From positions 1 to 64,000 of the forward strand of contig CAZSGH010000012.1 of the NCBI GenBank assembly GCA_964606405.1: a stretch of 64,000 nt of DNA, read 5' to 3'. Shown one piece after another: positions 27,350 to 37,329 of this stretch. Each line of letters starts with the position of its first letter. Position 1 is the first letter of the stretch. Under the pieces are notes generated by a model that was given only the letters and a program-made list of their open reading frames with translations, had not been told where the DNA came from and did not search any database. Source of the stretch: GCA-002282575 sp964606405. Lineage in GTDB: Bacteria > Pseudomonadota > Gammaproteobacteria > Thiomicrospirales > Thiomicrospiraceae. The position numbers were made by a program, and so were the translations under genes.

Positions 27350-28153
27350 TTAATTATCTCTAAGTTTTTGCTCAATCGAACGCAAGGTATTTTGTAACTC
27401 TCTTTCTCGCAGCTCTGGATCAACATCTTGAATATATTCAATCGCAGAAAAGTCATCACCTCGCTTACGATTTTGTGGCGGCTCTAATGCTTCAATTAAC
27501 AAAGCCTCTAATGTTGCTACCAAACTAGCTAACGATGTATTTAGTGCCGTTTCTCGTAAATCACCTTCTTGCGTCACATCCAACAGACCAAACCACGAGA
27601 ACCGATTCCAACGACTACCAAGACGATCGATAGTGTGCTCGTACAATCGCTTACCTAACGGTCTATCAATAGAACGCCCAACATAAACAACCGTATGGTG
27701 ATCATAAAGAATATAAATACCTTTCTGTTTCCCAAAATCTACTGGCTTTGACGTGGCTTGTTGTTTACCGTACATTTTTGGATCATTACGCCACACAACT
27801 AAATCACGCTGCCAATACATCCCTAATGAACGAATAATGGAGTCAGATTGCTCTATTTCCGCCTCTGAAATATCTTCCACGGCAGATTGTTTGGCTATAA
27901 CTTTGTCTTTTCTAGAAAAAATATTTGCCTCTTTTAACTGAAAAACGCCTTTACCGACCCTAATAAATAACGATTTTTCGCCATCATGTTTAATCGAAGC
28001 AGATATTTGTGCATTAACCGTTGCTGCAGGTGTCGCACCATCTGTTTGATAGTAACCACGAGACAAAATTTGCTCTGAAATTTCTGAATAGTGCAGTGGA
28101 GTTGACGACTCCTCAAGAACACGCTTAATCGCCTCTTTCCAAGATTTTTCCAA
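27350..28153 (-). CDS. HARE-HTH plus GIY-YIG nuclease-like protein
   Basis: A 267-residue protein of unusual make-up. Residues 1-75 (SWKEAIKRVLEESSTPLHY to GKGVFQL) form a HARE-HTH domain, a winged-helix module linked to chromatin and restriction enzymes. A charged linker follows, then a GIY-YIG-like domain (about 150-250) with KGIYILY, TVVYVGRS and a conserved Glu in LIEALEPPQNRKRGD. I start at TTG 28153, where AGAGGA lies 7 bases upstream; an open frame extends further but into gltD. It is upstream of and coupled to MntA-HepT. Nuclease function is predicted, not proven. Confidence 0.72.
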   Translation of the reverse strand: MEKSWKEAIKRVLEESSTPLHYSEISEQILSRGYYQTDGATPAATVNAQISASIKHDGEKSLFIRVGKGVFQLKEANIFSRKDKVIAKQSAVEDISEAEIEQSDSIIRSLGMYWQRDLVVWRNDPKMYGKQQATSKPVDFGKQKGIYILYDHHTVVYVGRSIDRPLGKRLYEHTIDRLGSRWNRFSWFGLLDVTQEGDLRETALNTSLASLVATLEALLIEALEPPQNRKRGDDFSAIEYIQDVDPELRERELQNTLRSIEQKLRDN

Positions 28154-28180
28154 TTCTGTATCCTCTAAATTCGACAAAAA

Positions 28181-28200
28181 AAGGCCGCTTTCGCGACCTT
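28181..28200 (-). terminator. Intrinsic terminator after gltD
   Basis: On the minus strand AAGGTCGC-GAAA-GCGGCCTT followed by a T-run. It closes the gltBD unit and separates it from the HARE-GIY-YIG gene. Confidence 0.9.
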
Positions 28201-28211
28201 TCTCATTCCCC

Positions 28212-29621
28212 TCACACACCCATATAATCGAGCATGGCGTTGGCGGCTTTCCGTGCATCGTCGATGGCATGAACAACGAGGCTAGAACCACGCACCATAT
28301 CACCGCCCGCAAACACTTTAGGGTTGCTGGTTTGGAAAGCGTATTCCTGTGCTTCTTGGCAAGCGACACGACCACGGCTATCGGTGCTGATGTTATGTTG
28401 TGCAAACCAAGGTGCTGGACTCGGCTGGAAGCCAAAGGCAACGATAACCACATCACACGCAATAATCTGTTCAGAACCTGGCACAACCTCCGCCACACGA
28501 CGTCCAGACGCATCTGGCGCTCCTAAGCGTGTTTCAGCGACCTTAATGCCTTCAACCTTACCGTTACCGATGACTTCCATTGGCATACGGTTAAAGACGA
28601 ACTGTACGCCCTCTTCTTTGGCGTTAGCAACTTCTTTACGAGAACCCGGCATATTGGCTTCGTCACGACGGTAGACGCAATACACATCTTCCGCGCCTTG
28701 GCGAATAGAGGTACGGGTACAGTCCATGGTGGTATCACCACCACCGAGAACGACAACACGCTTGCCCTTCATATCTATAAAATCACTGGCTGACTTTTCA
28801 AAACCTAACAAACGATTGACGTTAGCGATTAAGAAGTCGAGTGCTTTGTACACACCCGGTAAGTCTTCACCAGCAAAGCCACCCGCCATTGCCGTGTAAG
28901 TACCCATGCCGAGATAAACCGCATCATGATTGGCTTCTAATTCAGCAAAGGTCACATCGGTACCGATATTCACGCCCAAACGGAACTCAACGCCCATATG
29001 CTCAAGCAAACCACGGCGGTATTTCACCACGTCTTTTTCCAGCTTGAATGACGGAATACCAAAGGTCAGCAAACCACCAATTTCGGGCTGCTTGTCGTAC
29101 ACAATCGCTTGCACACCATTACGCGCCAAAATATCGGCAGCTGCCAAGCCCGCAGGACCTGCACCGACAATCGCTACTTTTTTACCCGTTGCTTTGACCT
29201 TGCTCATGTCAGGCTTCCAGCCTGTCGCAATGGCGGTATCGGTGATGTATTTTTCCACCGCGCCAATGGTCACAGCACCAAAGTTGGTATCGTTCAGCGT
29301 ACACGCCTGTTCACACAAACGATCTTGCGGGCAAACACGACCGCACATCTCTGGCAATGAGTTGGTCTGGTGCGACAACTCAACCGCCTGCATCACGTTA
29401 CCTTCAGCAACCAGTTTCAACCAGTTGGGAATGTAGTTGTGTACAGGACACGCCCACTCACAGTAGGGGTTGCCACAATGTAAACAACGATCAGCCTGAA
29501 TCTTGGCATGCTCGGCATTGAAGTTGCCATAAATTTCATGAAACTGTTTGCTACGCTCTTGCGCAGGTGTTTTAGGTGGATCGACACGATCAACTTTCAA
29601 AAATGTATCTGGACTTGGCAT
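28212..29621 (-). CDS. gltD: Glutamate synthase small subunit
   Basis: Supplies electrons from NADPH to the large subunit for making glutamate from glutamine and 2-oxoglutarate. The 469 residues have two Cys clusters (CLHCGNPYCEWACP and CGRVCPQDRLCEQAC) for 4Fe-4S centres, the FAD site VAIVGAGPAGLAAADILARNG and the NADPH site VVVLGGGDTTMDC. It follows gltB by 14 bp, and ends at an intrinsic terminator. Confidence 0.97.
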   Translation of the reverse strand: MPSPDTFLKVDRVDPPKTPAQERSKQFHEIYGNFNAEHAKIQADRCLHCGNPYCEWACPVHNYIPNWLKLVAEGNVMQAVELSHQTNSLPEMCGRVCPQDRLCEQACTLNDTNFGAVTIGAVEKYITDTAIATGWKPDMSKVKATGKKVAIVGAGPAGLAAADILARNGVQAIVYDKQPEIGGLLTFGIPSFKLEKDVVKYRRGLLEHMGVEFRLGVNIGTDVTFAELEANHDAVYLGMGTYTAMAGGFAGEDLPGVYKALDFLIANVNRLLGFEKSASDFIDMKGKRVVVLGGGDTTMDCTRTSIRQGAEDVYCVYRRDEANMPGSRKEVANAKEEGVQFVFNRMPMEVIGNGKVEGIKVAETRLGAPDASGRRVAEVVPGSEQIIACDVVIVAFGFQPSPAPWFAQHNISTDSRGRVACQEAQEYAFQTSNPKVFAGGDMVRGSSLVVHAIDDARKAANAMLDYMGV

Positions 29622-29635
29622 CTTATTTTTCCTTC

Positions 29636-32600
29636 TTAGTGTGCTTTCGAGAAGAGTTCTAACAAGCGATCTAGCCCAATCGCACGCGACTTCACTAACC
29701 AGAACTTGCCAATATCACGACTAAAGTTCGCTAACAACGCTTCTGCCGTCGCAGAGCCTGTTTGTGCGTAGTAATCTTTTAACAAGGCTTTCAGGTAATG
29801 GCGATAAGATTCTGTTTCTTCCGTATCAATACGGCAGAACTCGACCATTTCGGTATTGACCTTATCAATCGCTTCGTTATGCTCGTCGAATAAGAACGCC
29901 ATACCGCCCGACATACCCGCACCGAAGTTAACGCCTGTTTTACCCAGCACAACTACCGTACCACCCGTCATGTATTCACAACCGTGATCACCGATACCTT
30001 CAAGCACTGCTGTCGCGCCCGAGTTACGAACACCGAAACGCTCACCCCCCGTACCGTAGGCATACAACTTACCGCCCGTAGCGCCGTACAAACAGGTATT
30101 ACCCACAATCGGTGTGCTGTGTGCATCAAACGCTGAACCCTTCGGTGGTACGATGACAATCTCACCGCCCGCCATGCCTTTACCGACATAGTCGTTGGCA
30201 TCGCCTTCGAGATGCAAGTTCAAACCACCTGCATTCCAGACACCAAAACTCTGACCCGCAACCCCTGTTAGCTTTAAGGTAACGGGGGTATCGCTCATGC
30301 CGTGGTTGCCATAACGCTTAGCAATTTGACCCGACAAACGTGCGCCAATCGAACGACCTGTGTTCTTCAGGTGGAAATGGAAAGTGCCGCCTGTTTTGGC
30401 TTCAATGGCTGGCAAAATTTGCACCACCATTTCTTCCGCTTGCTCACCTTTATCCCACGATGGGTTACGCTCACCATTATTGACGTGTGGCTTGTCTTTG
30501 CTGATGCCGCCGTCAGATAGCATCTTGCTAAAGTCTAGCTGGCGTTGACGCTTGGTGACGCCTTCGATCACTTCTAACAAATCCAAACGACCGATCAGGT
30601 CTTCCATACGCGCAACACCCAAACCCGCCATCAACTCGCGCGTTTCTTGTGCCACAAACTGGAAGTAGTGCATCACCATTTCCGGCAAGCCGATGTAATG
30701 TTCTTTACGCAAACGCTCGTTTTGCGTCGCGATACCGACCGCACAAGTGTTCAGGTGACAAATACGCAGGTATTTACAACCCAACGCAATCATCGGTGCC
30801 GTACCAAAGCCGAAGCTTTCCGCACCCAAAATGGCTGCTTTAATCACGTCTAAGCCTGTCTTTAAGCCACCGTCGGCTTGCAGAATAATCTTATCGCGCA
30901 AGTCGTTTGCACGTAGCACTTGATGCGCTTCGGCAACGCCCATCTCGAAGGGGTTGCCCGCATACTTCACCGACGTTAACGGCGATGCGCCCGTACCACC
31001 GTCGTAACCCGAAATGGTAATTAAGTCGGCATAGGCTTTTGCCACACCTGCGGCAATCGTACCGACTCCTGGCTCTGCTACCAGCTTCACCGACACCAAC
31101 GCATCAGGATTGACCTGTTTTAGGTCATAAATCAACTGCGCCAAATCTTCGATTGAGTAAATATCGTGATGTGGTGGCGGAGAAATCAGCGTCACACCCG
31201 GTACGGCATGACGTAAGCGTCCGATGGTCGCATCAACCTTCGCACCTGGTAACTGACCACCTTCACCCGGTTTTGCACCCTGCGCGACTTTAATCTGCAA
31301 CACTTCAGCATTGACCAAGTAGTGCGGCGTAACACCAAAACGACCCGATGCAATCTGCTTAATTTTTGACATTTTGACCGTGCCAAAACGCGCAGGATCT
31401 TCGCCGCCCTCACCCGAGTTAGAACGACCGCCCAAACGGTTCATGGCTTCTGCCAAAGCTTCGTGGGCTTCTGGCGACAAGGCACCCAAAGAAATCCCTG
31501 CCGAATCGAAACGCTTCAAAATCGCTTCTAACGGTTCAACCGCATCGACACTTAAGGCAGCACCATTGGCTTTAACGCGCCACATATCGCGCAATACCAT
31601 CGGACGACGGTTATTGACCAAACCCGCAAAGCGGTCGTAAGACGCGCGGTCGTTGTTCTGGCATGCCGCACGCAACGAATCGACGACCTCAGGATTAAAA
31701 GCATGGGCTTCGCCATTAAAGACGTACTTAAGCACACCGCCTTGGCTAATGCTCTTACGTGGATTAAACGCATCTTTCGCTAAACTGGCTTGATCGGCTT
31801 GTAGGTCGTCAAACTGAGTACCTTCAATACGCGTGAGCGTACCCGCAAAACACAGGTCAACAATATCGTTACTCAAACCGATGGCTTCGAACAACTGTGC
31901 GCCACGGTAAGAAGCGATGGTTGAAATCCCCATCTTCGACATGATTTTTAAAATACCTTTGTCGATACCCTTGCGGAAGTTGTACAGGTACTTCGACAAT
32001 GACTTGCTGTTATCTAATTCTTTGGTGCGGTATAAGTCAGCAATGGCTTCATAAGCAAGGTAAGGGTAAACCGCTGTCGCGCCATAACCGAACAGCACCG
32101 CAAAATGATGGGGATCACGTGCTGTTGCCGTATCGACAATGATGTTGGCATCGCAACGCAAGCCTGCTTTAATCAACGCATGGTGTACCGCGCCTGTTGC
32201 TAACAACGCATGAGCCGTCAACTGACCTTGCTGAATGCCATTGTCCGACAAAATCACCAATGTCTTGCCTGCTTGTACCGCCGCAACCGCCTGAGCCGTC
32301 ACTGCACGCACAGCAGCTTCTAAGCCAATGCTTGGCTCATAGTGCAGACTGATGATGGCATGTCCATAACCCGGCTCGCTCATCGCTAACAACTTATCGA
32401 ACTGACTTGGCGACAAAATCGGTGAGGTTGCTTCTAAACGACGCGCATGTGCCTGTGTTTCTTCAAACACATTCATTTCTTTACCGAAACTGACATTCAA
32501 CGACATCACAATCGCTTCACGCAGTGGATCGATTGGCGGGTTAGTGACCTGAGCAAACACCTGACGGAAATAGTCGTACAACGGACGAATCTTTTCAGAC

Positions 32601-34102
32601 AAGACGGCAAACGGCGCATCATCACCCATCGAACCGATCGCTTCTTGACCATCTTCTGCCAAGACACGAATAATCTGGTCACGCTCTTCAAACGAGACTT
32701 GGAAGTACTTTTGATAGGTCAGTGCGTTATCGGTGTCTAAGGTCAACAAATCCGCTTCACCATCAGGATTGCCTTCTAAACGCATATAACCCGCATCTAA
32801 CCACTGACGGTAAGGCTGACGCACTTTTAAGCGATCATCTAACTCGGTCGGGCGCAACAGCTCACCTGTCGCCAAATCCACCGCCATCACCTGACCTGGT
32901 TTTAAGTGACCTTTTTCGACCACCGACGCTGGCTCGTAATCGTAAACACCAATTTCAGAAGCGAAAGTAATATGACGATCTTTGGTAATCACATAACGCG
33001 TTGGGCGCAGACCATTACGGTCAACCGCACAAATGGCGTGCTTACCTGTGTTAATGACGATACCTGCAGGACCATCCCATGCTTCCATGTGCATCGAGTT
33101 GAACTCGAAGAACGCACGCAAGTCTGGATCCATGTGCGGCACATTTTGCCAAGCTGGCGGAACCATCAAACGCAAAGCACGGAAGGCGTCCATGTCGCCC
33201 ATCATCAACACTTCGAGCATATTGTCCAAGCTGTTCGAGTCAGACCCTGTTTGCGACACAATCGGGTTGAGTGTTTGTAACTGCGGCATGAGCGCAGTTT
33301 GGAATTTATTGGTACGCGCTAACGCCCAGTTACGGTTACCACGAATGGTGTTTAATTCGCCGTTATGCGCCAAGAAGCGGAATGGCTGCGCCAAACGCCA
33401 TTGTGGCAAAGTGTTAGTACTGAAACGCTGATGGTAAGAGCAGCTCGATGACGCAAAACGCTCATCGTTTAAGTCGGTGTAATACATCGGCAATTCGCGC
33501 GGCATGACCAAACCTTTGTACGCCATGAGCTGACTGTGCATTGACGGGATGTAAAACACATCATCATTCGCTTCAACCGCCATTTCTGCTTGGCGACGCG
33601 CCACAAACAAGGCGCGGTTAAAGTCACCCTCAGACATACCCGCTGGCGCATTGACAAATACCTGCTCGATATCTGGCTCAGAAGCGGTTGCTTGTTCACC
33701 CAAGCACACCGAATTCACGGGAACCTTACGCCAACCCGCAACCGAAACACCGTTCGCCGTTAACGCAGACTCGACCGCAGCCATGCCAGCCGCGCGCTTA
33801 GCCGCATCTTTGTTCAAAAACACCATACCAACAGCATAAACACTGCTCAGTACAAAGCCAAAAGACTGCGCTTCTGACTGAAAAAAAGCATCGGGCTTTT
33901 TCAGCAACAAACCACAACCGTCACCCGTGCAACAATCGGCAGCCACACCACCACGGTGCGTCATGCGAGACAGTGACTGAATGGCAGTCTGCACTAACCA
34001 ATGACTTGGCTGATCGTCCATCTGAGCAATCAAACCAAAACCACAGTTTTCCTTCTCAAATGAAGGGTCGTACAGTCCTTGCAGGCGGTGTAATTCGTTC
34101 AT
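29636..34102 (-). CDS. gltB: Glutamate synthase large subunit
   Basis: Hydrolyses glutamine and reduces the 2-oxoglutarate-ammonia intermediate. The 1488-residue protein is full length: N-terminal glutamine amidotransferase whose nucleophile is Cys20 (KENCGFG) after removal of the short propeptide, a central domain, the FMN-binding synthase domain with GGRSNSGEGGED, a 3Fe-4S Cys set CKYLRICHLNTCAVG, and a C-terminal beta-helix with GNTCLYGATGGKLYAYG. It heads the gltBD operon. The promoter upstream is near consensus. Confidence 0.98.
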   Translation of the reverse strand: MNELHRLQGLYDPSFEKENCGFGLIAQMDDQPSHWLVQTAIQSLSRMTHRGGVAADCCTGDGCGLLLKKPDAFFQSEAQSFGFVLSSVYAVGMVFLNKDAAKRAAGMAAVESALTANGVSVAGWRKVPVNSVCLGEQATASEPDIEQVFVNAPAGMSEGDFNRALFVARRQAEMAVEANDDVFYIPSMHSQLMAYKGLVMPRELPMYYTDLNDERFASSSCSYHQRFSTNTLPQWRLAQPFRFLAHNGELNTIRGNRNWALARTNKFQTALMPQLQTLNPIVSQTGSDSNSLDNMLEVLMMGDMDAFRALRLMVPPAWQNVPHMDPDLRAFFEFNSMHMEAWDGPAGIVINTGKHAICAVDRNGLRPTRYVITKDRHITFASEIGVYDYEPASVVEKGHLKPGQVMAVDLATGELLRPTELDDRLKVRQPYRQWLDAGYMRLEGNPDGEADLLTLDTDNALTYQKYFQVSFEERDQIIRVLAEDGQEAIGSMGDDAPFAVLSEKIRPLYDYFRQVFAQVTNPPIDPLREAIVMSLNVSFGKEMNVFEETQAHARRLEATSPILSPSQFDKLLAMSEPGYGHAIISLHYEPSIGLEAAVRAVTAQAVAAVQAGKTLVILSDNGIQQGQLTAHALLATGAVHHALIKAGLRCDANIIVDTATARDPHHFAVLFGYGATAVYPYLAYEAIADLYRTKELDNSKSLSKYLYNFRKGIDKGILKIMSKMGISTIASYRGAQLFEAIGLSNDIVDLCFAGTLTRIEGTQFDDLQADQASLAKDAFNPRKSISQGGVLKYVFNGEAHAFNPEVVDSLRAACQNNDRASYDRFAGLVNNRRPMVLRDMWRVKANGAALSVDAVEPLEAILKRFDSAGISLGALSPEAHEALAEAMNRLGGRSNSGEGGEDPARFGTVKMSKIKQIASGRFGVTPHYLVNAEVLQIKVAQGAKPGEGGQLPGAKVDATIGRLRHAVPGVTLISPPPHHDIYSIEDLAQLIYDLKQVNPDALVSVKLVAEPGVGTIAAGVAKAYADLITISGYDGGTGASPLTSVKYAGNPFEMGVAEAHQVLRANDLRDKIILQADGGLKTGLDVIKAAILGAESFGFGTAPMIALGCKYLRICHLNTCAVGIATQNERLRKEHYIGLPEMVMHYFQFVAQETRELMAGLGVARMEDLIGRLDLLEVIEGVTKRQRQLDFSKMLSDGGISKDKPHVNNGERNPSWDKGEQAEEMVVQILPAIEAKTGGTFHFHLKNTGRSIGARLSGQIAKRYGNHGMSDTPVTLKLTGVAGQSFGVWNAGGLNLHLEGDANDYVGKGMAGGEIVIVPPKGSAFDAHSTPIVGNTCLYGATGGKLYAYGTGGERFGVRNSGATAVLEGIGDHGCEYMTGGTVVVLGKTGVNFGAGMSGGMAFLFDEHNEAIDKVNTEMVEFCRIDTEETESYRHYLKALLKDYYAQTGSATAEALLANFSRDIGKFWLVKSRAIGLDRLLELFSKAH

Positions 34103-34120
34103 GCGTCTTTCCTAGCATTA

Positions 34121-34139
34121 GCCAACCCCATTGGTTGGC
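34121..34139 (-). promoter_or_regulatory. Hairpin in the gltB leader
   Basis: GCCAACC / GGTTGGC with a 5-base loop lies about 20-37 bases upstream of the gltB start, between the promoter and the coding region. It could affect ribosome access or mRNA stability. Confidence 0.35.
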
Positions 34140-34167
34140 AATAAAAAATTTGGGCAAATGGTTAAAA

Positions 34168-34196
34168 ATAATAGCGGATATTTGACTTTTGGTCAA
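34168..34196 (-). promoter_or_regulatory. gltBD promoter with palindrome at -35
   Basis: On the minus strand TTGACC (34196-34191), a 17-bp spacer and TATTAT (34173-34168), a strong sigma-70 promoter. The -35 lies in the palindrome TTGACCAAAAGTCAA, which may be a repressor or activator site. Confidence 0.75.
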
Positions 34197-34282
34197 GAAG
34201 AAAGGACTGACGATACCACAAAGCATTTTAATGCATTTTAATGAGGGAGTGCTGAGGACGTCGACAGGAGAAGCAATCAGAC

Positions 34283-36613
34283 TCAGTCTTGTTCAGGATC
34301 AAACAGGTGATAACAATTCCGACCCGCTTTTTTCGAACGATACATCGCCTGATCGGCATGACGCATCAGCTGGTCCGCATCCCCCTGATCTTGTGGATAG
34401 GTGGTCACACCAATACTCGCTGACACACGTAATGACACATCGCCCACCGCCACTGGCTCCGCTGCTGCTGCCAACAACCGATCCAACACCAACCGACAGT
34501 TTTCGTTACATTCTAAGTCAATTAAAACAGCGACAAACTCATCACCACCAATCCGCGCCAAGGTATCACCATCACGCAAGACGGCTTTCATGCGCTGAGA
34601 AATCGTCATCAATAACTGATCACCCACATCATGACCCTGTGTGTCGTTAACCGCTTTAAAACCATCTAAATCGAGATAAATAACCGCCACCGACTGACCG
34701 CGACGATCACACTGCACAAGAGCTTGATGTAAGCGATCCGCTAATAACAAGCGATTCGGCAAGCCTGTTAACGCATCATAGTGCGCGATATGCTCTAATT
34801 GCGCCTCATGTGTTTTCATCTGCGTAATGTCCGAAAAGAGCGCCACATAATTTCGTATGCTTTTCTGGGCATCATAAACCGCACTAATCGTTAACATCTC
34901 TGCATAAATAGCACCGTCTTTGCGACGATTCCATAACTCACCGCGCCAGAACCCTTTCTCCAAAAGCGTTTGCCACATCAGCGCATAAAAATCGGCATCT
35001 TGCCGCCCCGACTGCAACATACTGGGCTTTTTACCCATCACATCGGCACGCGCATAACCCGTAATTCGACTGAATGCCTCATTCACTTCGACAATGTCGC
35101 CTTGTGCATTGGTAATGACAATGCCTTCTCGCGCATGCGAAAACACGGTCGAAGCAAGGCGGAGCTTCTCTTCTGCCTGTATTTGCTCAGTAACATCGCG
35201 ACTAATCCCAAAAACACCAACAACCTTACCGCGCTCATCTTGCAGTGGCCACTTATTGGTTTGTACGTAGCCTAAACGCCCTTGTGCATCATAATAAGGG
35301 TCAATTTTATTACGGACACTTTTCCCTTCGTTAAAAATCGCCTGCTCTTCATCGTTGTAAACTTTGGCGGTATCCGCTGGAAACACCTCGAAATCATTCT
35401 TACCAATCATGTCCCGCCAGCTAGCATGGCCTGTAATATCCGCTAATGTCTGACTACAAAATCGAAAACGATTATCCTCATCCTTAAAATAGATAAAATC
35501 GCTGCTCACAGCAAGAAAGGTTTCAAAATCTCGATTAAACTCAGCAATGTACTGACGATGGCGCTTGTTCTCTGCTCTGACCTCTTGTATCCGCTGATTT
35601 TGTACCGCCAGTCGCAATCCCATCACAACCAGCGCCAATAGAATTAAGGCAATACCAAAAACAACCCAACGGGTATGACGCTGCCACACATCCAACAGTG
35701 TCACCGAAGACGTAACAGAGCGTTCAAAAGGCGGCAACGACAAACGACGCAATAACTCTTCCACGCCATTATAGTTAGCCAAGTTGTTAAAACCATAAAT
35801 ACCCGCAGAACGCGCTGGCGCACCATCTGGCGAAATCGACAATAAGGCAGTCTTTAAGCGATATTGCAAATCATCATCCACCCACGGCATGACGCATATC
35901 GGCCATTCGGGATACAACCGCGTCGAGCTAACGTAAGGAAAAACGGGTAACCGCTGCCGATTAATTACCTTAATCTGGGCTAAGTCTAACTTACCTGCCG
36001 CCGCCAAACCTTCCAAAACGCCAGTGCGGACAAAGCCAACATCTGCTCGACCTTCAAGCACAGAAGTGACCACGTGTTCGCTCAAGCCTACTTCTGACAC
36101 ATCAGACCGATGCGGCAGCGCCAAACCCGCTTGGAGCAGCTCAAACAACTGCATCTGATAGCCGCCAAATGCATCTAACGATGCAGTTGCAATGCGTTGC
36201 CCTTCAATATCAGTTAAGCGCTGAATGGTATTCGCATCTGCTCGCGCAAAGATAGTTCCCCCAAACAACGACAGCCTTGCCCCATCACGACTACGCCGAG
36301 CAAGCGTCGCCAAAGGTTCCGATAGATGATAGCGATGCTTTAAAACAACAAAATGAGAGGGATTGGTAAAAAGAACATCTACTTCATGACGCTCAATGGC
36401 ATCGTCTAACTCCGCATAAGAATAGACAGCTAAGTGAATCTTTTTCCCTGTATTGGCTTCGAGGTAAGACACGATTGGTGACCACTGCGCGTGTACGAGA
36501 GCCTTATCATGAAATGCCAATACGGCAAAATTAAGACCCGTCTGCGCCCATGCTGCCAAAGAAAAAAAGCCTAGCAACAGAGCAAACCAGCAACCAACTA
36601 ACACTCGCCCCAT
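34283..36613 (-). CDS. PhnD-like binding domain fused to PAS-PAS-GGDEF
   Basis: A diguanylate cyclase with its own periplasmic ligand-binding domain. A signal peptide ending AWA-QTG leads to a PhnD-type phosphate/phosphonate-binding domain (about 20-265), a membrane helix (about 300-322), two PAS domains (about 350-465 and 470-595) and GGDEF. Counted from a GTG 15 bp upstream, the active site is GGDEF 694-698 with intact I-site RDGD. I chose ATG 36613; GTG 36628 adds five residues. Role: c-di-GMP output tied to a small oxyanion or related ligand; the ligand is not known. Confidence 0.9.
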   Translation of the reverse strand: MGRVLVGCWFALLLGFFSLAAWAQTGLNFAVLAFHDKALVHAQWSPIVSYLEANTGKKIHLAVYSYAELDDAIERHEVDVLFTNPSHFVVLKHRYHLSEPLATLARRSRDGARLSLFGGTIFARADANTIQRLTDIEGQRIATASLDAFGGYQMQLFELLQAGLALPHRSDVSEVGLSEHVVTSVLEGRADVGFVRTGVLEGLAAAGKLDLAQIKVINRQRLPVFPYVSSTRLYPEWPICVMPWVDDDLQYRLKTALLSISPDGAPARSAGIYGFNNLANYNGVEELLRRLSLPPFERSVTSSVTLLDVWQRHTRWVVFGIALILLALVVMGLRLAVQNQRIQEVRAENKRHRQYIAEFNRDFETFLAVSSDFIYFKDEDNRFRFCSQTLADITGHASWRDMIGKNDFEVFPADTAKVYNDEEQAIFNEGKSVRNKIDPYYDAQGRLGYVQTNKWPLQDERGKVVGVFGISRDVTEQIQAEEKLRLASTVFSHAREGIVITNAQGDIVEVNEAFSRITGYARADVMGKKPSMLQSGRQDADFYALMWQTLLEKGFWRGELWNRRKDGAIYAEMLTISAVYDAQKSIRNYVALFSDITQMKTHEAQLEHIAHYDALTGLPNRLLLADRLHQALVQCDRRGQSVAVIYLDLDGFKAVNDTQGHDVGDQLLMTISQRMKAVLRDGDTLARIGGDEFVAVLIDLECNENCRLVLDRLLAAAAEPVAVGDVSLRVSASIGVTTYPQDQGDADQLMRHADQAMYRSKKAGRNCYHLFDPEQD

Positions 36614-36850
36614 CACAGCACCAAACACAATCCGTTTTTATTGATACTTAGCGTTATACCATAAACACTAAGACAAAACCAATATTAACATTCGCTTCTA
36701 TACAACAACACACTGATTAACTTACATATTTGCAATAAAAAACAAGAAACGATAATTGTCAGCTCCTCGTCTTACTCACCGCAACAATCGCGCATTATCG
36801 ACCAAATAGTGAAAAACTTTAATAAATGATCACTTTTTGTCAAAAACAGC

Positions 36851-36879
36851 TTGACAGACAAGGAGTTGAGGAATAAATT
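36851..36879 (+). promoter_or_regulatory. Sigma-70-type promoter for the small-protein genes
   Basis: TTGACA (36851-36856), 17-bp spacer, TAAATT (36874-36879), about 60 bp before the 36942 start. The rest of 36629-36941 is AT-rich with no gene seen. Confidence 0.6.
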
Positions 36880-36941
36880 CTAAGCATAAACATAAGATTG
36901 CTTAACAAGCATTCAACCAACGTCCACAGAGGCGAAACACC

Positions 36942-37310
36942 ATGATCACATCATCATTAGGTGCATCAAGCACACTAAGCTCAGCCTTCCAGCTGAAGCA
37001 AGCTAACGTCATTGCCGAGCAAAAAGCGCAACAGGCTGACAATCTGCGTCAAAGTTATGAGCTTGCCAAACAACAAGCCGATGCCGCCAAAAAGCAAGAG
37101 CAAAAACGCCACACAGAATATACAACAGCCGAGCAAAGCGCCAAAGAATCAAAAAGCTACGCCAATGAACTGCAAGCCAAAACAGGTGTTGCCCTGCAAA
37201 CCAATCCAGAAAGCCTGTTTGCCCTGCACCAATCAACCAAAAGCAACATAACGCCTTACGATATCACGCAACGTATTGTTAAAGGCAGCCTCGTTAATAC
37301 AACGGCTTAG
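36942..37310 (+). CDS. Hypothetical Gln/Ala/Lys-rich helical protein
   Basis: A 122-residue protein without a recognised family. Residues 15-80 are a charged, Gln/Ala/Lys-rich stretch predicted as a long helix or coiled coil; the ends are Ser/Thr-rich. No signal peptide or membrane helix. It has a good GAGG ribosome site and a promoter. The next gene starts 19 bp downstream and is probably in the same operon. Confidence 0.6.
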   Translation: MITSSLGASSTLSSAFQLKQANVIAEQKAQQADNLRQSYELAKQQADAAKKQEQKRHTEYTTAEQSAKESKSYANELQAKTGVALQTNPESLFALHQSTKSNITPYDITQRIVKGSLVNTTA

Positions 37311-37329
37311 CCGCCACGGGAGACACGAT

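Noticed and set aside
28154..28513. Longer N-terminus for the HARE-GIY-YIG protein
   Set aside because: The upstream part runs through the gltD terminator and into gltD; a good ribosome site favours TTG 28153.
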